This document shows, piece by piece, positions 1 to 8,400 of a stretch of 64,000 nucleotides of DNA; position 1 is the first letter of the stretch, and every line of letters begins with the position of its first letter. The notes under the pieces are model-generated. The model searched no databases and was not told the origin of the DNA. It was given only the letters and a program-made list of their open reading frames with translations. Origin of the DNA: Paraglaciecola sp. MB-3u-78 (GTDB lineage: Bacteria > Pseudomonadota > Gammaproteobacteria > Enterobacterales > Alteromonadaceae). The stretch lies in contig NZ_PJCF01000004.1 of the NCBI RefSeq assembly GCF_002835935.1, positions 744,001-808,000 of the forward strand, written 5' to 3'. The translations under genes and the position numbers were made by a program.

Positions 1-210
1 CTTGAACTCATGGTTCGAAGACAGGGGGAAGTGTTACCTCGCTCGCTAATAGCATCACAAGTTTGGGACATGAACTTTGATAGTGATACCAATGTAATCG
101 ACGTGGCAATTAGGAGGCTAAGAGCGAAAATAGATGATTCGTTTACACCTAAACTGATCCAAACTGTCAGAGGTATGGGCTATAAGTTGGCGATAGATGA
201 GCGTGAGTGA
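1..210 (+). CDS. Response regulator, OmpR/CusR type, C-terminal part (5' end outside window)
   Basis: This is the C-terminal winged-helix DNA-binding domain of an OmpR-family response regulator. The visible part reads in frame from the first base and ends at the TGA at 208-210. The stretch [15 protein letters not shown] followed by [11 protein letters not shown] is the classic recognition helix and wing of this family. The receiver domain lies upstream of the window. The stop overlaps the start of the sensor kinase by 14 bp, so the two are translationally coupled partners. By family resemblance, and because the partner looks like a heavy-metal sensor, it probably controls copper or silver resistance genes. 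That assignment is inference, since no target gene is in view. Confidence 0.9.
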   Translation, partial: LELMVRRQGEVLPRSLIASQVWDMNFDSDTNVIDVAIRRLRAKIDDSFTPKLIQTVRGMGYKLAIDERE

Positions 211-1651
211 CGTGCTAAAGAAACCTAATTCGCTTGCATTTAGAGTCACAGTATTAGTTGGGGTTACCATTTTTATATGTTTGAGCATCATGAACTTAAT
301 TGTTATTGAATCCATAAATCAGCATTTTATAGAGCAGGATGCGGACGAGCTAAATGAGGTGTTCGAAGCTGTTCAAACTAAGCTAGGTGAAGCCCATGAA
401 CAGAATGTACTACCATCTAGCATCCTCTTTCAAGCAGTATCTGGCCATCACGGCGTTTACTATCACGTCAAAGACAAAAATGACAATACGATATTCACCA
501 GTCAAGGTGCTGACTTATCTACATTTCCGACAAAGTATAAAGCGCACAAGCAAGTTATTCCCTCGACTTTAATTCTATTTAACGATGGAAAGCATATGTT
601 GAGAGGTACAAAAATAACCTTTGAATTACCAACCAAATTGGGACTAGAAAGGTACACAGTGACCGTTGCGTCCAACATGGAATTCCACATGAATTACATG
701 CAGAACTTCAAGAGTACACTGTGGGGAATTGTATTTTTAGCTGGTGTGATTACCGTTTTTGCGGCACGTTTTGCAGTATACAAAGGACACTCGCCGTTAA
801 GGCAATTGAGCAGGAAAATTGAGTCCATCACTGCTGATAAGCTTGATATTAGGCTGGATCCTTTAAATGTACCAATCGAACTCACCACACTAGTGGATTC
901 TTTTAATACGATGTTAAAGCATCTCGAAGACGGTTTTGAAAGGCTTTCTCATTTTTCAGCAGATATCGCACACGAATTACGCACCCCAATCACAAATTTA
1001 ACAACACAGACTCAGGTAATGCTCAGTAAACCGAGAGATAGTGAAGCATATATTGAAATTCTATATTCGAATCTTGAAGAATATGAACGTATGACCAAAA
1101 TGGTGAGTGACATGCTTCTACTTGCACAAGCCGAGCATGGCTTAATTAAACCAAATCAAGATACTGTAGTAGTAAATAAGGAAATAAAGGGTTTGTTTGA
1201 GTATTTTGAGTTGCTCGCTGATGAGAAAAATATACAGCTTATATTAGACGGTTCGAATGTAGAGTTAGTGTGTGATAAAACTCTGTTGCGACAAGCGCTG
1301 AGTAATTTAATTTCTAACGCAATTCGTTACTCACCTAAAAATGACAAAATCATAATTAAAACAAAAACCTCATCTGATTTAATCTCAATTGCTATTATAA
1401 ATCATGGCGACGTAATTCCTAAAGAGCATTTGGGTCGTTTGTTTGATCGCTTTTACAGAGCAGACGTCTCGCGTAATCGAGATGGTCATGGCGCGGGTCT
1501 CGGTTTGACGATTGCAAAATCTATAGTAAATATTAACGGAGGAGATATCTTTGCTGAATCCTCAGAAAAAAATACCTGCTTTACCATTATATTCAAGAAA
1601 GATAAGGTAGCTAAGTTTGATGACTCCACAAATGAAGCTATGAAAACGTGA
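197..1651 (+). CDS. Sensor histidine kinase, heavy-metal (CusS-like) type
   Basis: Membrane sensor kinase of 484 residues. A first membrane segment lies at about residues 15-37, a periplasmic sensor region follows to about 170, and a second membrane segment spans about 172-192. A HAMP linker leads to the dimerisation/phosphotransfer box [16 protein letters not shown] (about residues 250-270), whose His is the autophosphorylation site. The ATP-binding domain shows the N box [13 protein letters not shown] and the G box [13 protein letters not shown] near the C-terminus. Length and order match CusS/heavy-metal sensor kinases, which sense periplasmic Cu/Ag. The ligand here is inference. It overlaps the upstream response regulator by 14 bp, and its TGA overlaps the next start in a TGATG arrangement. 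Confidence 0.88.
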   Translation: MSVSDVLKKPNSLAFRVTVLVGVTIFICLSIMNLIVIESINQHFIEQDADELNEVFEAVQTKLGEAHEQNVLPSSILFQAVSGHHGVYYHVKDKNDNTIFTSQGADLSTFPTKYKAHKQVIPSTLILFNDGKHMLRGTKITFELPTKLGLERYTVTVASNMEFHMNYMQNFKSTLWGIVFLAGVITVFAARFAVYKGHSPLRQLSRKIESITADKLDIRLDPLNVPIELTTLVDSFNTMLKHLEDGFERLSHFSADIAHELRTPITNLTTQTQVMLSKPRDSEAYIEILYSNLEEYERMTKMVSDMLLLAQAEHGLIKPNQDTVVVNKEIKGLFEYFELLADEKNIQLILDGSNVELVCDKTLLRQALSNLISNAIRYSPKNDKIIIKTKTSSDLISIAIINHGDVIPKEHLGRLFDRFYRADVSRNRDGHGAGLGLTIAKSIVNINGGDIFAESSEKNTCFTIIFKKDKVAKFDDSTNEAMKT

Positions 1652-1935
1652 TGTTCTCTCCTTTTTCCAATTGTTTACCTGTAGGTAAACCAACACTGGT
1701 CGCCGTGTCTGAAAAAGAAACCGATGATGTTGAGGCTATAGAGAAAAACGCCCTAATATTGTTAGTTGACGATGATCCCGACGTGCTTGATGCTTCAGAA
1801 ATGCTTTTATCAATGGAACCAGGTTTTGACATAGTGCGCGCGTCATCTCCTGCAGAGGCTTATGGGAAAATGGATAAACATTTGCCAGATTTAATCATTA
1901 CTAATTTTTATCTTAACCATAAAGAGTCAGGCTGA
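1651..1935 (+). pseudogene. Truncated CheY-like receiver with Asp-to-Asn phosphosite
   Basis: The ATG overlaps the kinase stop (TGATG), so it is read as the third gene of the two-component operon. After a 34-residue leader the translation shows a receiver start, ILLVDDDPDVLDASEMLL, with the acidic pocket intact. It stops shortly after PDLIITNFYLNHKESG. In a normal receiver the residue after IIT is the phosphoacceptor Asp; here it is Asn. The second half of the fold, including the conserved Thr/Ser and Lys, is missing. A 94-residue half-domain cannot fold as a receiver, so I call it a remnant. It ends 25 bp before the convergent symporter fragment, which suggests that one deletion removed the ends of both genes. 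Confidence 0.75.
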
Positions 1936-1959
1936 ATTGTTAGGGCTAGTGAAATACCA

Positions 1960-2139
1960 TCAATCGCGGCTAGCGCGGTTGATGTGGTTATAAAGATTAA
2001 CGCTATCAGGCCCTAATAAAATCCCTAAAAGCACACCAAGTGCTAGTGCTATGATAACTTTTAGCCAAAGTCTACCACCAATTAATTTATCAAATTGCTC
2101 AGTAAGGTTTTTTAGAGGGCTAGAAAATTGATTAACCAC
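1960..2139 (-). pseudogene. N-terminal fragment of a Na+/dicarboxylate (DctA/GltP-type) symporter
   Basis: On the minus strand a GTG-initiated frame of 59 residues reads VVNQFSSPLKNLTEQFDKLI, followed by GGRLWLKVIIALALGVLLGI and LLGPD. This is the N-terminus and first membrane helix of dicarboxylate/amino-acid:cation symporters. It runs into a stop after about 40 recognisable residues, whereas the family is about 400-450 residues long. It points tail to tail at the truncated receiver gene. The identification rests on the pattern of the first helix only, so the exact subfamily is uncertain. Confidence 0.6.
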
Positions 2140-2391
2140 TATCTTTATCCGTCTATATCACAGAAGGTGTTTAAAACTTTTTCTGATACGTTATTGATAG
2201 CAAAACCGCAGTGTGCATTACGGATTAGATTCTAAATAAGGTAAAAATTAACCCGCAACAATATACTGTTCGCAAGTCGAGTAGTTTGTGAATTCAAGCA
2301 TATAAAATCAAACATCTAATCGTTTAAATTCGGTATCGACAAAAATACATTTTAGGTGTTTTTGTCATTATTACATCGTTAACTGATTTAC
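2140..2391. other. Non-coding gap with a stem-loop after the metallohydrolase gene
   Basis: No credible gene is visible here. A stem-loop at 2338-2366 has 11-bp arms with one G-U pair and a 7-base loop. It lies just past the stop of the minus-strand metallohydrolase gene. In the minus direction the 3' arm carries a run of five T residues, so it may act as its transcription terminator. The rest may include upstream DNA of the lost symporter gene. Confidence 0.4.
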
Positions 2392-3795
2392 CTAAAAGGC
2401 TATGCAGTGACCTAATTGTGGAATGTCAGTAGCAATACTTTTTTCTTTCCATAATCTTTGTGATAACGCTTCCAATGCCTCTGGATCACCATGCACCAAG
2501 GCCACTCTTGTTGAATTATCAAAATTTGAAACCCAATCTACTAATTCCTGTTGTCCAGCATGAGCCGAAAAACCACCTAAGGTTTCAACTTGGGCTTTCA
2601 CATTATAAGTTTCGTTGAATATTTTAATATGCTGTTTGCCATCCACTAACAAACGACCCAAGGTACCTTGAGCTTGAAATCCGCAAAAAATGATAGTGTT
2701 GCGAGAATCCCATATTCGTTGTTTAAAGTGATGTCGGATCCTTCCACCAGTGCACATCCCGCTGCCAGCAATAATAATGGCGCCTTTGGCAATATTGTTC
2801 ACCGCCATGGAGTTTTCTGTTGTAACAGACAAAAATAGACGTGGAATAAAGTCTTTAATAATAGAATGGGCTCTAGGTGTCGCTTCCTCAATTTCTTGAC
2901 TATCAAGAGATTCAAACCAGCGGTCATAGACTTTAGTCACTTCAATTGCCATCGGGCTGTCGAGTATCACTTGCCAGTTATCCAACAACCCTTCCCTATG
3001 TAACTGTCCTAGATAAAAGAGTATTTCTTGGGTGCGCCCCACAGCAAACGCGGGGATCATGATATTTCCTCCTCGTTTTTGTGTTTCAAGTAATATCTCT
3101 TTTAATTGAGCAACCGTATCTTCTATTGGTCGGTGGTTACGATCGCCATAGGTACCTTCCATCAACACTAAGTCAGCCTGTGTGAGCACTGTTGGATCAT
3201 TCATTAATACTGCCGTTCTGTTACCTAAATCACCGGAGAAAACGACCTTTTTATGTTTCCCTTTATCACTAAATGAAAGTTCAACAATGGCTGATCCTAG
3301 AATATGTCCCGCATCATGAAATGTCACTTTTGCTTCAGAAGATATAAAAACCTCTGCTCCATAAATGTGGGATTGGCACAAAGATAGTGTTTTTAAAACG
3401 TCTTCTTCTGTGTATTCAGGCTCTAATAAAGGTTTTCCTTTGCGGGCCAGCTGACGGTTCTCACGCTGTAAATCACCTAAATAAATACTCACTGAGTCAA
3501 GTAACATGACATGTAATAAATCAGCGGTGGCGTCTGCGCAGTGAATGGGCCCGTTATAACCGTCGTGTACTAATTTTGGTAACATTCCGCTATGATCAAG
3601 GTGAGCATGAGATAGGATGACGGCATCAATGGTATGTGGGTCAAATAAAAAAATTTCCTGTTGTTCCCTATCCACTCTATTACCACCTTGATGCATACCA
3701 CAATCAAATAATATGCGACCAAATGCCGGCGCCTCAAACATATGACATGATCCTGTAACTTCTTGTGCTGCCCCTAAAAACTTAACTGTAGCCAT
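2392..3795 (-). CDS. Beta-CASP metallo-beta-lactamase-fold hydrolase (RNase-like)
   Basis: A 467-residue protein with the metal-binding motif LSHAHLDHSG near residue 60 and a second-site His in HDAGHILGSA. The beta-CASP region contains LMEGTYGDRNH and IPAFAVGRTQE. A C-terminal RNA-specificity-type segment includes SGMCTGGRIRHH, followed by GGFSAHAGQQELVDW and LVHGDPEAL. These are the hallmarks of CPSF73-like/YsiG-like RNA-processing nucleases that use two zinc ions. The natural substrate of the bacterial gammaproteobacterial branch is not established. The start is ATG at 3795. A FixK/Fnr-like box at 3861-3874 lies about 41 bp upstream of a plausible start site, so it may be induced by low oxygen together with the divergent phosphofructokinase. 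Confidence 0.88.
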   Translation of the reverse strand: MATVKFLGAAQEVTGSCHMFEAPAFGRILFDCGMHQGGNRVDREQQEIFLFDPHTIDAVILSHAHLDHSGMLPKLVHDGYNGPIHCADATADLLHVMLLDSVSIYLGDLQRENRQLARKGKPLLEPEYTEEDVLKTLSLCQSHIYGAEVFISSEAKVTFHDAGHILGSAIVELSFSDKGKHKKVVFSGDLGNRTAVLMNDPTVLTQADLVLMEGTYGDRNHRPIEDTVAQLKEILLETQKRGGNIMIPAFAVGRTQEILFYLGQLHREGLLDNWQVILDSPMAIEVTKVYDRWFESLDSQEIEEATPRAHSIIKDFIPRLFLSVTTENSMAVNNIAKGAIIIAGSGMCTGGRIRHHFKQRIWDSRNTIIFCGFQAQGTLGRLLVDGKQHIKIFNETYNVKAQVETLGGFSAHAGQQELVDWVSNFDNSTRVALVHGDPEALEALSQRLWKEKSIATDIPQLGHCIAF

Positions 3796-3860
3796 TGTTT
3801 ACAAACCGAAATAAAAAGTATATTTGAATTCCATCTCACCATGAAGAGCTGTATTTTGAC

Positions 3861-3874
3861 TTGATCTGAGTCAA
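3861..3874 (-). promoter_or_regulatory. FixK/Fnr-type box, metallohydrolase promoter
   Basis: The sequence TTGATCTGAGTCAA matches the FixK/Fnr palindrome TTGAT-N4-ATCAA with one change. The GTCAA half-site is common in rhizobial FixK boxes. It sits between two divergent genes. For the minus-strand gene, a -10-like TGAGAT at 3833-3838 gives a start site near 3826, placing the box centre close to -41.5. Binding is inferred. Confidence 0.6.
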
Positions 3875-3958
3875 AACAATTCACAGTTCTTTTAGTCTTA
3901 GTAGTTTGATCTGTGATTCAATATGAACAGTCACATCACGAATACTCATAGGAAGAAT

Positions 3959-3972
3959 TTGATCATCATCAA
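3959..3972 (+). promoter_or_regulatory. Perfect FixK/Fnr box with class II promoter for pfk
   Basis: TTGATCATCATCAA is an exact match to TTGAT-N4-ATCAA. A consensus TATAAT lies at 3994-3999, so transcription should start near 4006. The box centre (3965.5) is then at about -41, the classic class II activator position. This is the clearest of the ten boxes in the window. Confidence 0.8.
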
Positions 3973-4035
3973 TAGTCGTCATCCAATATCTCGTATAATA
4001 AAACAATTACTTGAAACCATAAAAAGAGTCGTCCT

Positions 4036-5184
4036 ATGAAGAAAAAAGCATTGCGTATTGGTGTGTTAACCGGTGGTGGAGATTGCCCTGGCTTAAACGC
4101 CGCTATTCGTGCGGTGTCTAAAAGTTTGATGATCAATTGCTCAGCTGAAATCATCGGTATACATGATGGCTTTTTAGGACTGATAGAGCAGCGAACTAAA
4201 AAATTAAATTATGCGGATTGCAGTGGTATTTTGTCTCAAGGTGGCACCATACTTGGCACAAATAACAGTGCCAGCCCTTTTAACTTTAAAGGCAAAGATG
4301 TCTCAACAGAGGTGATGGATTATTATCTCAGTCTAGGTTTAGATGGATTAGTGGTCATTGGTGGTGATGGCACGTTATCTATTGCCTATGAGATGTCGAA
4401 ACTGGGTATGAATATAGTCGGCATCCCTAAAACCATTGATAATGATTTAATGGGAACGGATCGAACCTTTGGCTTTGATACCGCTATTGGCATAGTGACT
4501 GAGGCATTAGATCGTTTGCGCACGACTGGACAATCCCATAAACGTGTCATGATCCTTGAAACCATGGGTAGATATGCTGGGTGGATAGCCTTGCATGCAG
4601 GTATTGCTGGTGGTGCCGACGTCATTATTATACCTGAGTTTGCTTATGATATTGATGAAGTAGCCAAAGCCTGTCAATCACGAATGGGCGAACAACATTA
4701 TTCTATTGTGGTAGTTGCCGAAGGAGCTAAACAGGCTGGGGGGACATTGACCGTTCGCGAAACCAATGAATTTGGATCGGATCCTATACGCTTAGGTGGT
4801 GTCGCTAATGTTTTAAAAATGCAGTTAGAACAAAAGATTGACGCTGAAATACGAGCCACAACCTTAGGCCACATTCAAAGGGGAGGCTCGCCTTCGGCAT
4901 ATGACCGAATTTTTGCTACTAATCTCGGCTGTTATGCTGCATCTTTAGTGGCAAACCAACACTTTGGCACAGTAGTGGTGTTGAAAAACAACCAACTATG
5001 CAGTACCTCCCTTAAAAATGTCGCTGATAAAAGTAGATTAGTGACAACAGAATCCCCTGCCCTAGCCAGTGCACTGTCAATGGGGATATGTTTTGGAAAT
5101 GCTGATCTCATACCGGAATTACACAGTTTAAAACATGAGATCCCAGGTTCAGTTGGTAATCATTGGCCAAGGACCAAAGCATAA
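4036..5184 (+). CDS. 6-phosphofructokinase, group III-like (Gly/Lys donor-site combination)
   Basis: A 382-residue cytoplasmic phosphofructokinase converting fructose-6-phosphate to fructose-1,6-bisphosphate. The N-terminus TGGGDCPGLNAAIRAV is the nucleotide/PPi loop. VVIGGDGTLS carries Gly where PPi-dependent enzymes usually have Asp, which favours ATP as donor. GIPKTIDNDLMGTDRTFG carries the Lys before TIDND typical of PPi enzymes and of group III ATP-PFKs. Catalytic Asp is in TIDND, and METMGR-type and HIQRGG substrate motifs are present (ILETMGRYAGW, LGHIQRGGSPS). Phosphate-donor choice is therefore not settled by sequence. Transcription is probably driven by the FixK/Fnr class II promoter 64 bp upstream. 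Confidence 0.92.
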   Translation: MKKKALRIGVLTGGGDCPGLNAAIRAVSKSLMINCSAEIIGIHDGFLGLIEQRTKKLNYADCSGILSQGGTILGTNNSASPFNFKGKDVSTEVMDYYLSLGLDGLVVIGGDGTLSIAYEMSKLGMNIVGIPKTIDNDLMGTDRTFGFDTAIGIVTEALDRLRTTGQSHKRVMILETMGRYAGWIALHAGIAGGADVIIIPEFAYDIDEVAKACQSRMGEQHYSIVVVAEGAKQAGGTLTVRETNEFGSDPIRLGGVANVLKMQLEQKIDAEIRATTLGHIQRGGSPSAYDRIFATNLGCYAASLVANQHFGTVVVLKNNQLCSTSLKNVADKSRLVTTESPALASALSMGICFGNADLIPELHSLKHEIPGSVGNHWPRTKA

Positions 5185-5220
5185 ATATGTATCGCGAACA
5201 CCAGCACATTGGTCAATTTT

Positions 5221-5238
5221 AGTGGGAGCAGTCCCACT
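5221..5238. other. Stem-loop between convergent genes
   Basis: A perfect 7-bp stem (AGTGGGA / TCCCACT) with a GCAG loop lies between the ends of pfk and the PGPGW gene. It lacks a clear T-run on either strand, so it may be a weak or factor-assisted terminator. Confidence 0.35.
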
Positions 5239-5303
5239 GCTTTGAGACCTGTTACCTTTGGTGGACTATTTGGCATGACCTTGAGCCTATTGAATGACTT
5301 ATT

Positions 5304-5807
5304 TTAATCAAAAATGAAGGGATCTTTATTAGCTTTAATTCGGATCCAGTTGAGGGAAGATCTTACTGACTTTCGCGAAAGAATATTTTGTTCCATCTTG
5401 TTTTTACCCGGAAACGGGAGCAAGCTAAAACCAATTAACATCGTGATTAAACCCTGACCAGGTAAAACCAACATCACAAGCCCAATCAACAAAAAAGATA
5501 CCCCAACAAGCATTTTTGCCATTTTAAGGAGCTTGGTTCTGTTGCTATGCATCGAGGTTAAATGAGGGGGGATAATCCCATCTTCTTCAGAGAGTTGTCT
5601 GCGAATAAAGTATCGTTTATCCAGTTTGGTAATGATGTAACTTATGAATATAAAGTAAGCTATAGCAGTGGTTGTCGTTATTATTATTGTTAAGAATATA
5701 AAATTAGCACCAAAAGTCTCCATTAGATAATTTGCAATATTGTTGTAATATTCAATAAGCACTTTTGGTTTCCGCCATTGATTTAGTCCCGTGAATTGTT
5801 GATTCAC
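5304..5807 (-). CDS. PGPGW-family membrane protein
   Basis: A 167-residue protein. A membrane segment lies at about residues 35-58 (FIFLTIIITTTTAIAYFIF), followed by a charged cytoplasmic loop. A hydrophobic pair at about 95-135 then contains LVMLVLPGQGLITMLIGFSL. The proline-glycine turn flanked by two hydrophobic stretches is the signature of the PGPGW transmembrane family. Its function is unknown. The gene is divergent from cardiolipin synthase with only 29 bp between the ATGs, so the two share a promoter region. Its position among envelope and ion-transport genes would fit an envelope role, but that is inference. Confidence 0.65.
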   Translation of the reverse strand: MNQQFTGLNQWRKPKVLIEYYNNIANYLMETFGANFIFLTIIITTTTAIAYFIFISYIITKLDKRYFIRRQLSEEDGIIPPHLTSMHSNRTKLLKMAKMLVGVSFLLIGLVMLVLPGQGLITMLIGFSLLPFPGKNKMEQNILSRKSVRSSLNWIRIKANKDPFIFD

Positions 5808-5836
5808 TGCGAAGTTGGAGCTAGGAGTTGGGTTTT

Positions 5837-7291
5837 ATGCAAATATTTGAAGTATTGGTTGAATGGGTTTACATCCATTGGGTAACCATCACCGTTATTT
5901 TGCATTTTAGCTTATCTCTTTTGGCATCGTTACATGTACTTCTTTTCAAAGAAAACGAACGTACATCATTGGCTTGGATTGGCCTTGTTATACTTTCGCC
6001 CGTTGTGGGAAGCCTGTTTTATTGGTTGTTTGGGATAAATCGTATTAAACGTTTAGCTCAAAAAAAACATCCAGAAACACTTAAACAAGACTTTCATCTC
6101 CAAGATACCCCTATTAAATTTCACCAACTGCCTAAACACTGGCATTCAGCCATCATCGCGGGTCATACTATTCACCCGGTCAATCATGTTGTAAATAACA
6201 GCGTTGAACCTCTCATTAATGGCGATTCTGCTTACCCGTCTATGATCCAATCCATTCATAGTGCTAAAAGTAATATCCTGTTGTCGAGTTATATATTTGA
6301 TTACGATTCAATTGGACGCCAATTTATTCATGCGCTAGCTGAGGCTCATCAACGAGGTGTGATTGTAAACGTGTTACTGGACAGGATTGGCATTGGTGAT
6401 AGCTGGCACAAAACAAACCGAGCTTTAAAAAAATTAAAGGTAACAACAGCCCGTTTTTTACCTTCAGATTTTATTACTAGTATTCGCTTTATCAACCTAA
6501 GAAATCACCGCAAAATTTTATGCGTGGATGGTGAAGTGGCTTACATCGGTGGAATGAACATAAGTCAGAAAAACCTGATTAAAACCGCAGCAAAGCCCAT
6601 TGATGATATTCAATTTAAAGTCACAGGCCGAGTCATTGACCAGATTAGTCAGGTCTTTATAGAGGATTGGTTTTTTGCTACAGGTGAGTTAATTCAATTT
6701 CCCCGCTATAACTCACACACTCAGAAGCAGAGAAGCGCCCAGTCCGTCGTTGCTCGAATTATTCAAGATGGTCCAGATGAAGACCATAACAAAATCCGCT
6801 GGACATTAATTAACGCTTTAGTGTGTGCACAAAAAAGCGTAAAAATCATGACACCTTATTTTATTCCAGACCAAACACTCATGACGTCGCTTCACGCAGC
6901 GGCTTTGCGTGGTGTATCAATTGAAATTATTGTGCCTGAACACAGTGACATTCCTTTTTTGGACTGGGTTATGGAAGCCAATTTCTCGAGAATAATCGAG
7001 CACGGTATTCGGATATACAAAAATAAAAGACCTTTTGACCACAGTAAAATTGTGATTATAGATGACATCTGGTCATTTATAGGTTCCACCAACTGGGATG
7101 CTAGAAGTCTTGAATTTAATTTTGAAATCAACTTGGAATGTTTTGATACCGAACTCAATTCGAAACTAACAGAATTTTTCACTTTAAAAAAACAAAATGC
7201 TGATCCCGTCGATGCGGGCGAGGTGAATGGCTTATCTATTTACAAAAAACTTCGCAACAATTTGTTTCGTTTATTTTCACCCTATCTGTAA
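5837..7291 (+). CDS. cls: Cardiolipin synthase (phospholipase D superfamily)
   Basis: A 484-residue inner-membrane enzyme that joins phosphatidyl groups to form cardiolipin. Two N-terminal membrane helices (about residues 10-60) are followed by two PLD domains. The first HKD motif is HRKILCVDGEVAYIGGMN and the second HSKIVIIDDIWSFIGSTN. Both have the His-x-Lys-x4-Asp catalytic set. Length matches ClsA-type enzymes (about 480-490). I chose ATG at 5837 because GGAG lies at 5824-5827, rather than the TTG nine bases upstream. The next gene, an endonuclease/phosphatase-like protein, follows after 59 bp and may be cotranscribed. Confidence 0.9.
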   Translation: MQIFEVLVEWVYIHWVTITVILHFSLSLLASLHVLLFKENERTSLAWIGLVILSPVVGSLFYWLFGINRIKRLAQKKHPETLKQDFHLQDTPIKFHQLPKHWHSAIIAGHTIHPVNHVVNNSVEPLINGDSAYPSMIQSIHSAKSNILLSSYIFDYDSIGRQFIHALAEAHQRGVIVNVLLDRIGIGDSWHKTNRALKKLKVTTARFLPSDFITSIRFINLRNHRKILCVDGEVAYIGGMNISQKNLIKTAAKPIDDIQFKVTGRVIDQISQVFIEDWFFATGELIQFPRYNSHTQKQRSAQSVVARIIQDGPDEDHNKIRWTLINALVCAQKSVKIMTPYFIPDQTLMTSLHAAALRGVSIEIIVPEHSDIPFLDWVMEANFSRIIEHGIRIYKNKRPFDHSKIVIIDDIWSFIGSTNWDARSLEFNFEINLECFDTELNSKLTEFFTLKKQNADPVDAGEVNGLSIYKKLRNNLFRLFSPYL

Positions 7292-7350
7292 TGCTATAGG
7301 TGGGTTAATACACTTAACGGTTATACGTTTGATTAAAGGCAAATATTTTC

Positions 7351-8121
7351 ATGATAAAGCGTCGCTATAGCAAAGTTGAATCTCTAAAAATCATGGGGTT
7401 TTCCTCGAAACAGATGTTAGGCCCAGACATCAATATATTGCTGTGGAATGTGTTTAAATGCGGCAAGAACGGTTGGCGGGACGATTTTATAAAACTGCTC
7501 CATGGAAAAGATTTGATTCTGCTACAAGAAGCTATTTTAAATTCACCCTTCGACCTTCATTTCAAAAAATCATTAAAGCATCAGTGGATTATGGCCCGTA
7601 GCTTTAGAAATGTGAAAACCAATATTGAAACTGGTGTTAAAACGGGGTCGACTGTTGCAGCAAAAAAACACTATTTTTCAGCATCAAAACATAGCGAACC
7701 CTTTTCAAAAACAAAAAAAATGATGCTGGCAACGGAATATCCATTAGATACATCTGGGCAGTCATTGCTTGTTGTCAATTCTCACATTATCAACTTTGTT
7801 TCTTTTGACAAATTCAAATCGCATCTAGATCAAGTTTTCCAACCTCTTGAACATCATGATGGACCCATATTATTCGCAGGTGATTTTAATACGTGGAATG
7901 GGAAACGATTGCAATATTTTAATACACTTGCAATGTCGTTTTCCTTAGAGGAAGTGGAAATGAAGCGTCAGCCAAGGCTAACTCATTTATTTCAGCATCT
8001 TGACCATGTTTATTGTCGGGGTTTAGAGATAGTAGATACCCAGGTGCATACAGATATTCACACTTCTGATCATTACCCAATCAGTTTGTCGCTGCGTACC
8101 TTAAATCCATTAAGCGAGTAG
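7351..8121 (+). CDS. Endonuclease/exonuclease/phosphatase (EEP) family protein
   Basis: A 256-residue protein with the ordered EEP motifs: an Asn-containing first strand (NILLWNVFKCG), the metal-binding Glu (LILLQEAIL), the AGDFNTWNG motif near residue 175, DHVYCRG, and the C-terminal SDHYPIS with the catalytic His. These are the residues used by EEP enzymes to hydrolyse phosphodiesters. The substrate could be nucleic acid, lipid or another phosphoester and cannot be told from sequence. No signal peptide is evident. Pairing with cardiolipin synthase is seen in related gammaproteobacteria as far as I recall. A long inverted repeat at 8137-8175 follows and may end the unit. Confidence 0.75.
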   Translation: MIKRRYSKVESLKIMGFSSKQMLGPDINILLWNVFKCGKNGWRDDFIKLLHGKDLILLQEAILNSPFDLHFKKSLKHQWIMARSFRNVKTNIETGVKTGSTVAAKKHYFSASKHSEPFSKTKKMMLATEYPLDTSGQSLLVVNSHIINFVSFDKFKSHLDQVFQPLEHHDGPILFAGDFNTWNGKRLQYFNTLAMSFSLEEVEMKRQPRLTHLFQHLDHVYCRGLEIVDTQVHTDIHTSDHYPISLSLRTLNPLSE

Positions 8122-8136
8122 CAACAGAATATTAGG

Positions 8137-8175
8137 GGTAAGGGTCATAATTATTTCAGTATTATGACCCTTACC
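8137..8175 (+). terminator. Long inverted repeat downstream of the EEP gene
   Basis: Perfect 15-bp arms at 8137-8151 (GGTAAGGGTCATAAT) and 8161-8175 enclose a 9-base loop, starting 16 bp after the stop. There is no downstream T-run, so it may work as a stability hairpin or a non-canonical terminator. The rest of the gap to 8400 shows no gene. Confidence 0.45.
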
Positions 8176-8400
8176 GGTGACTGATTAGGCTACTGCTTAA
8201 CTGCCTTAAATATGGCTAAACTCACTGCGTTTAAATCTCACATCAAACAGTATCTTCAATCTTGATAGTTTTAACGACTGACACCCCAGATCGAGTTAGG
8301 TAATGACCACATTTCAATAGGTACAATACCGAATACTATCTTACTCATGTCTCGGTCATGATGATTCCCGTTTAATGTAATTTTTAATAGGGCTCTTTTC

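Noticed and set aside
7329-7342. Fnr-like TTGATTAAAGGCAA before the EEP gene
   Set aside because: Two mismatches in the right half and only 9 bp from the ATG, too close to act as an activator site.
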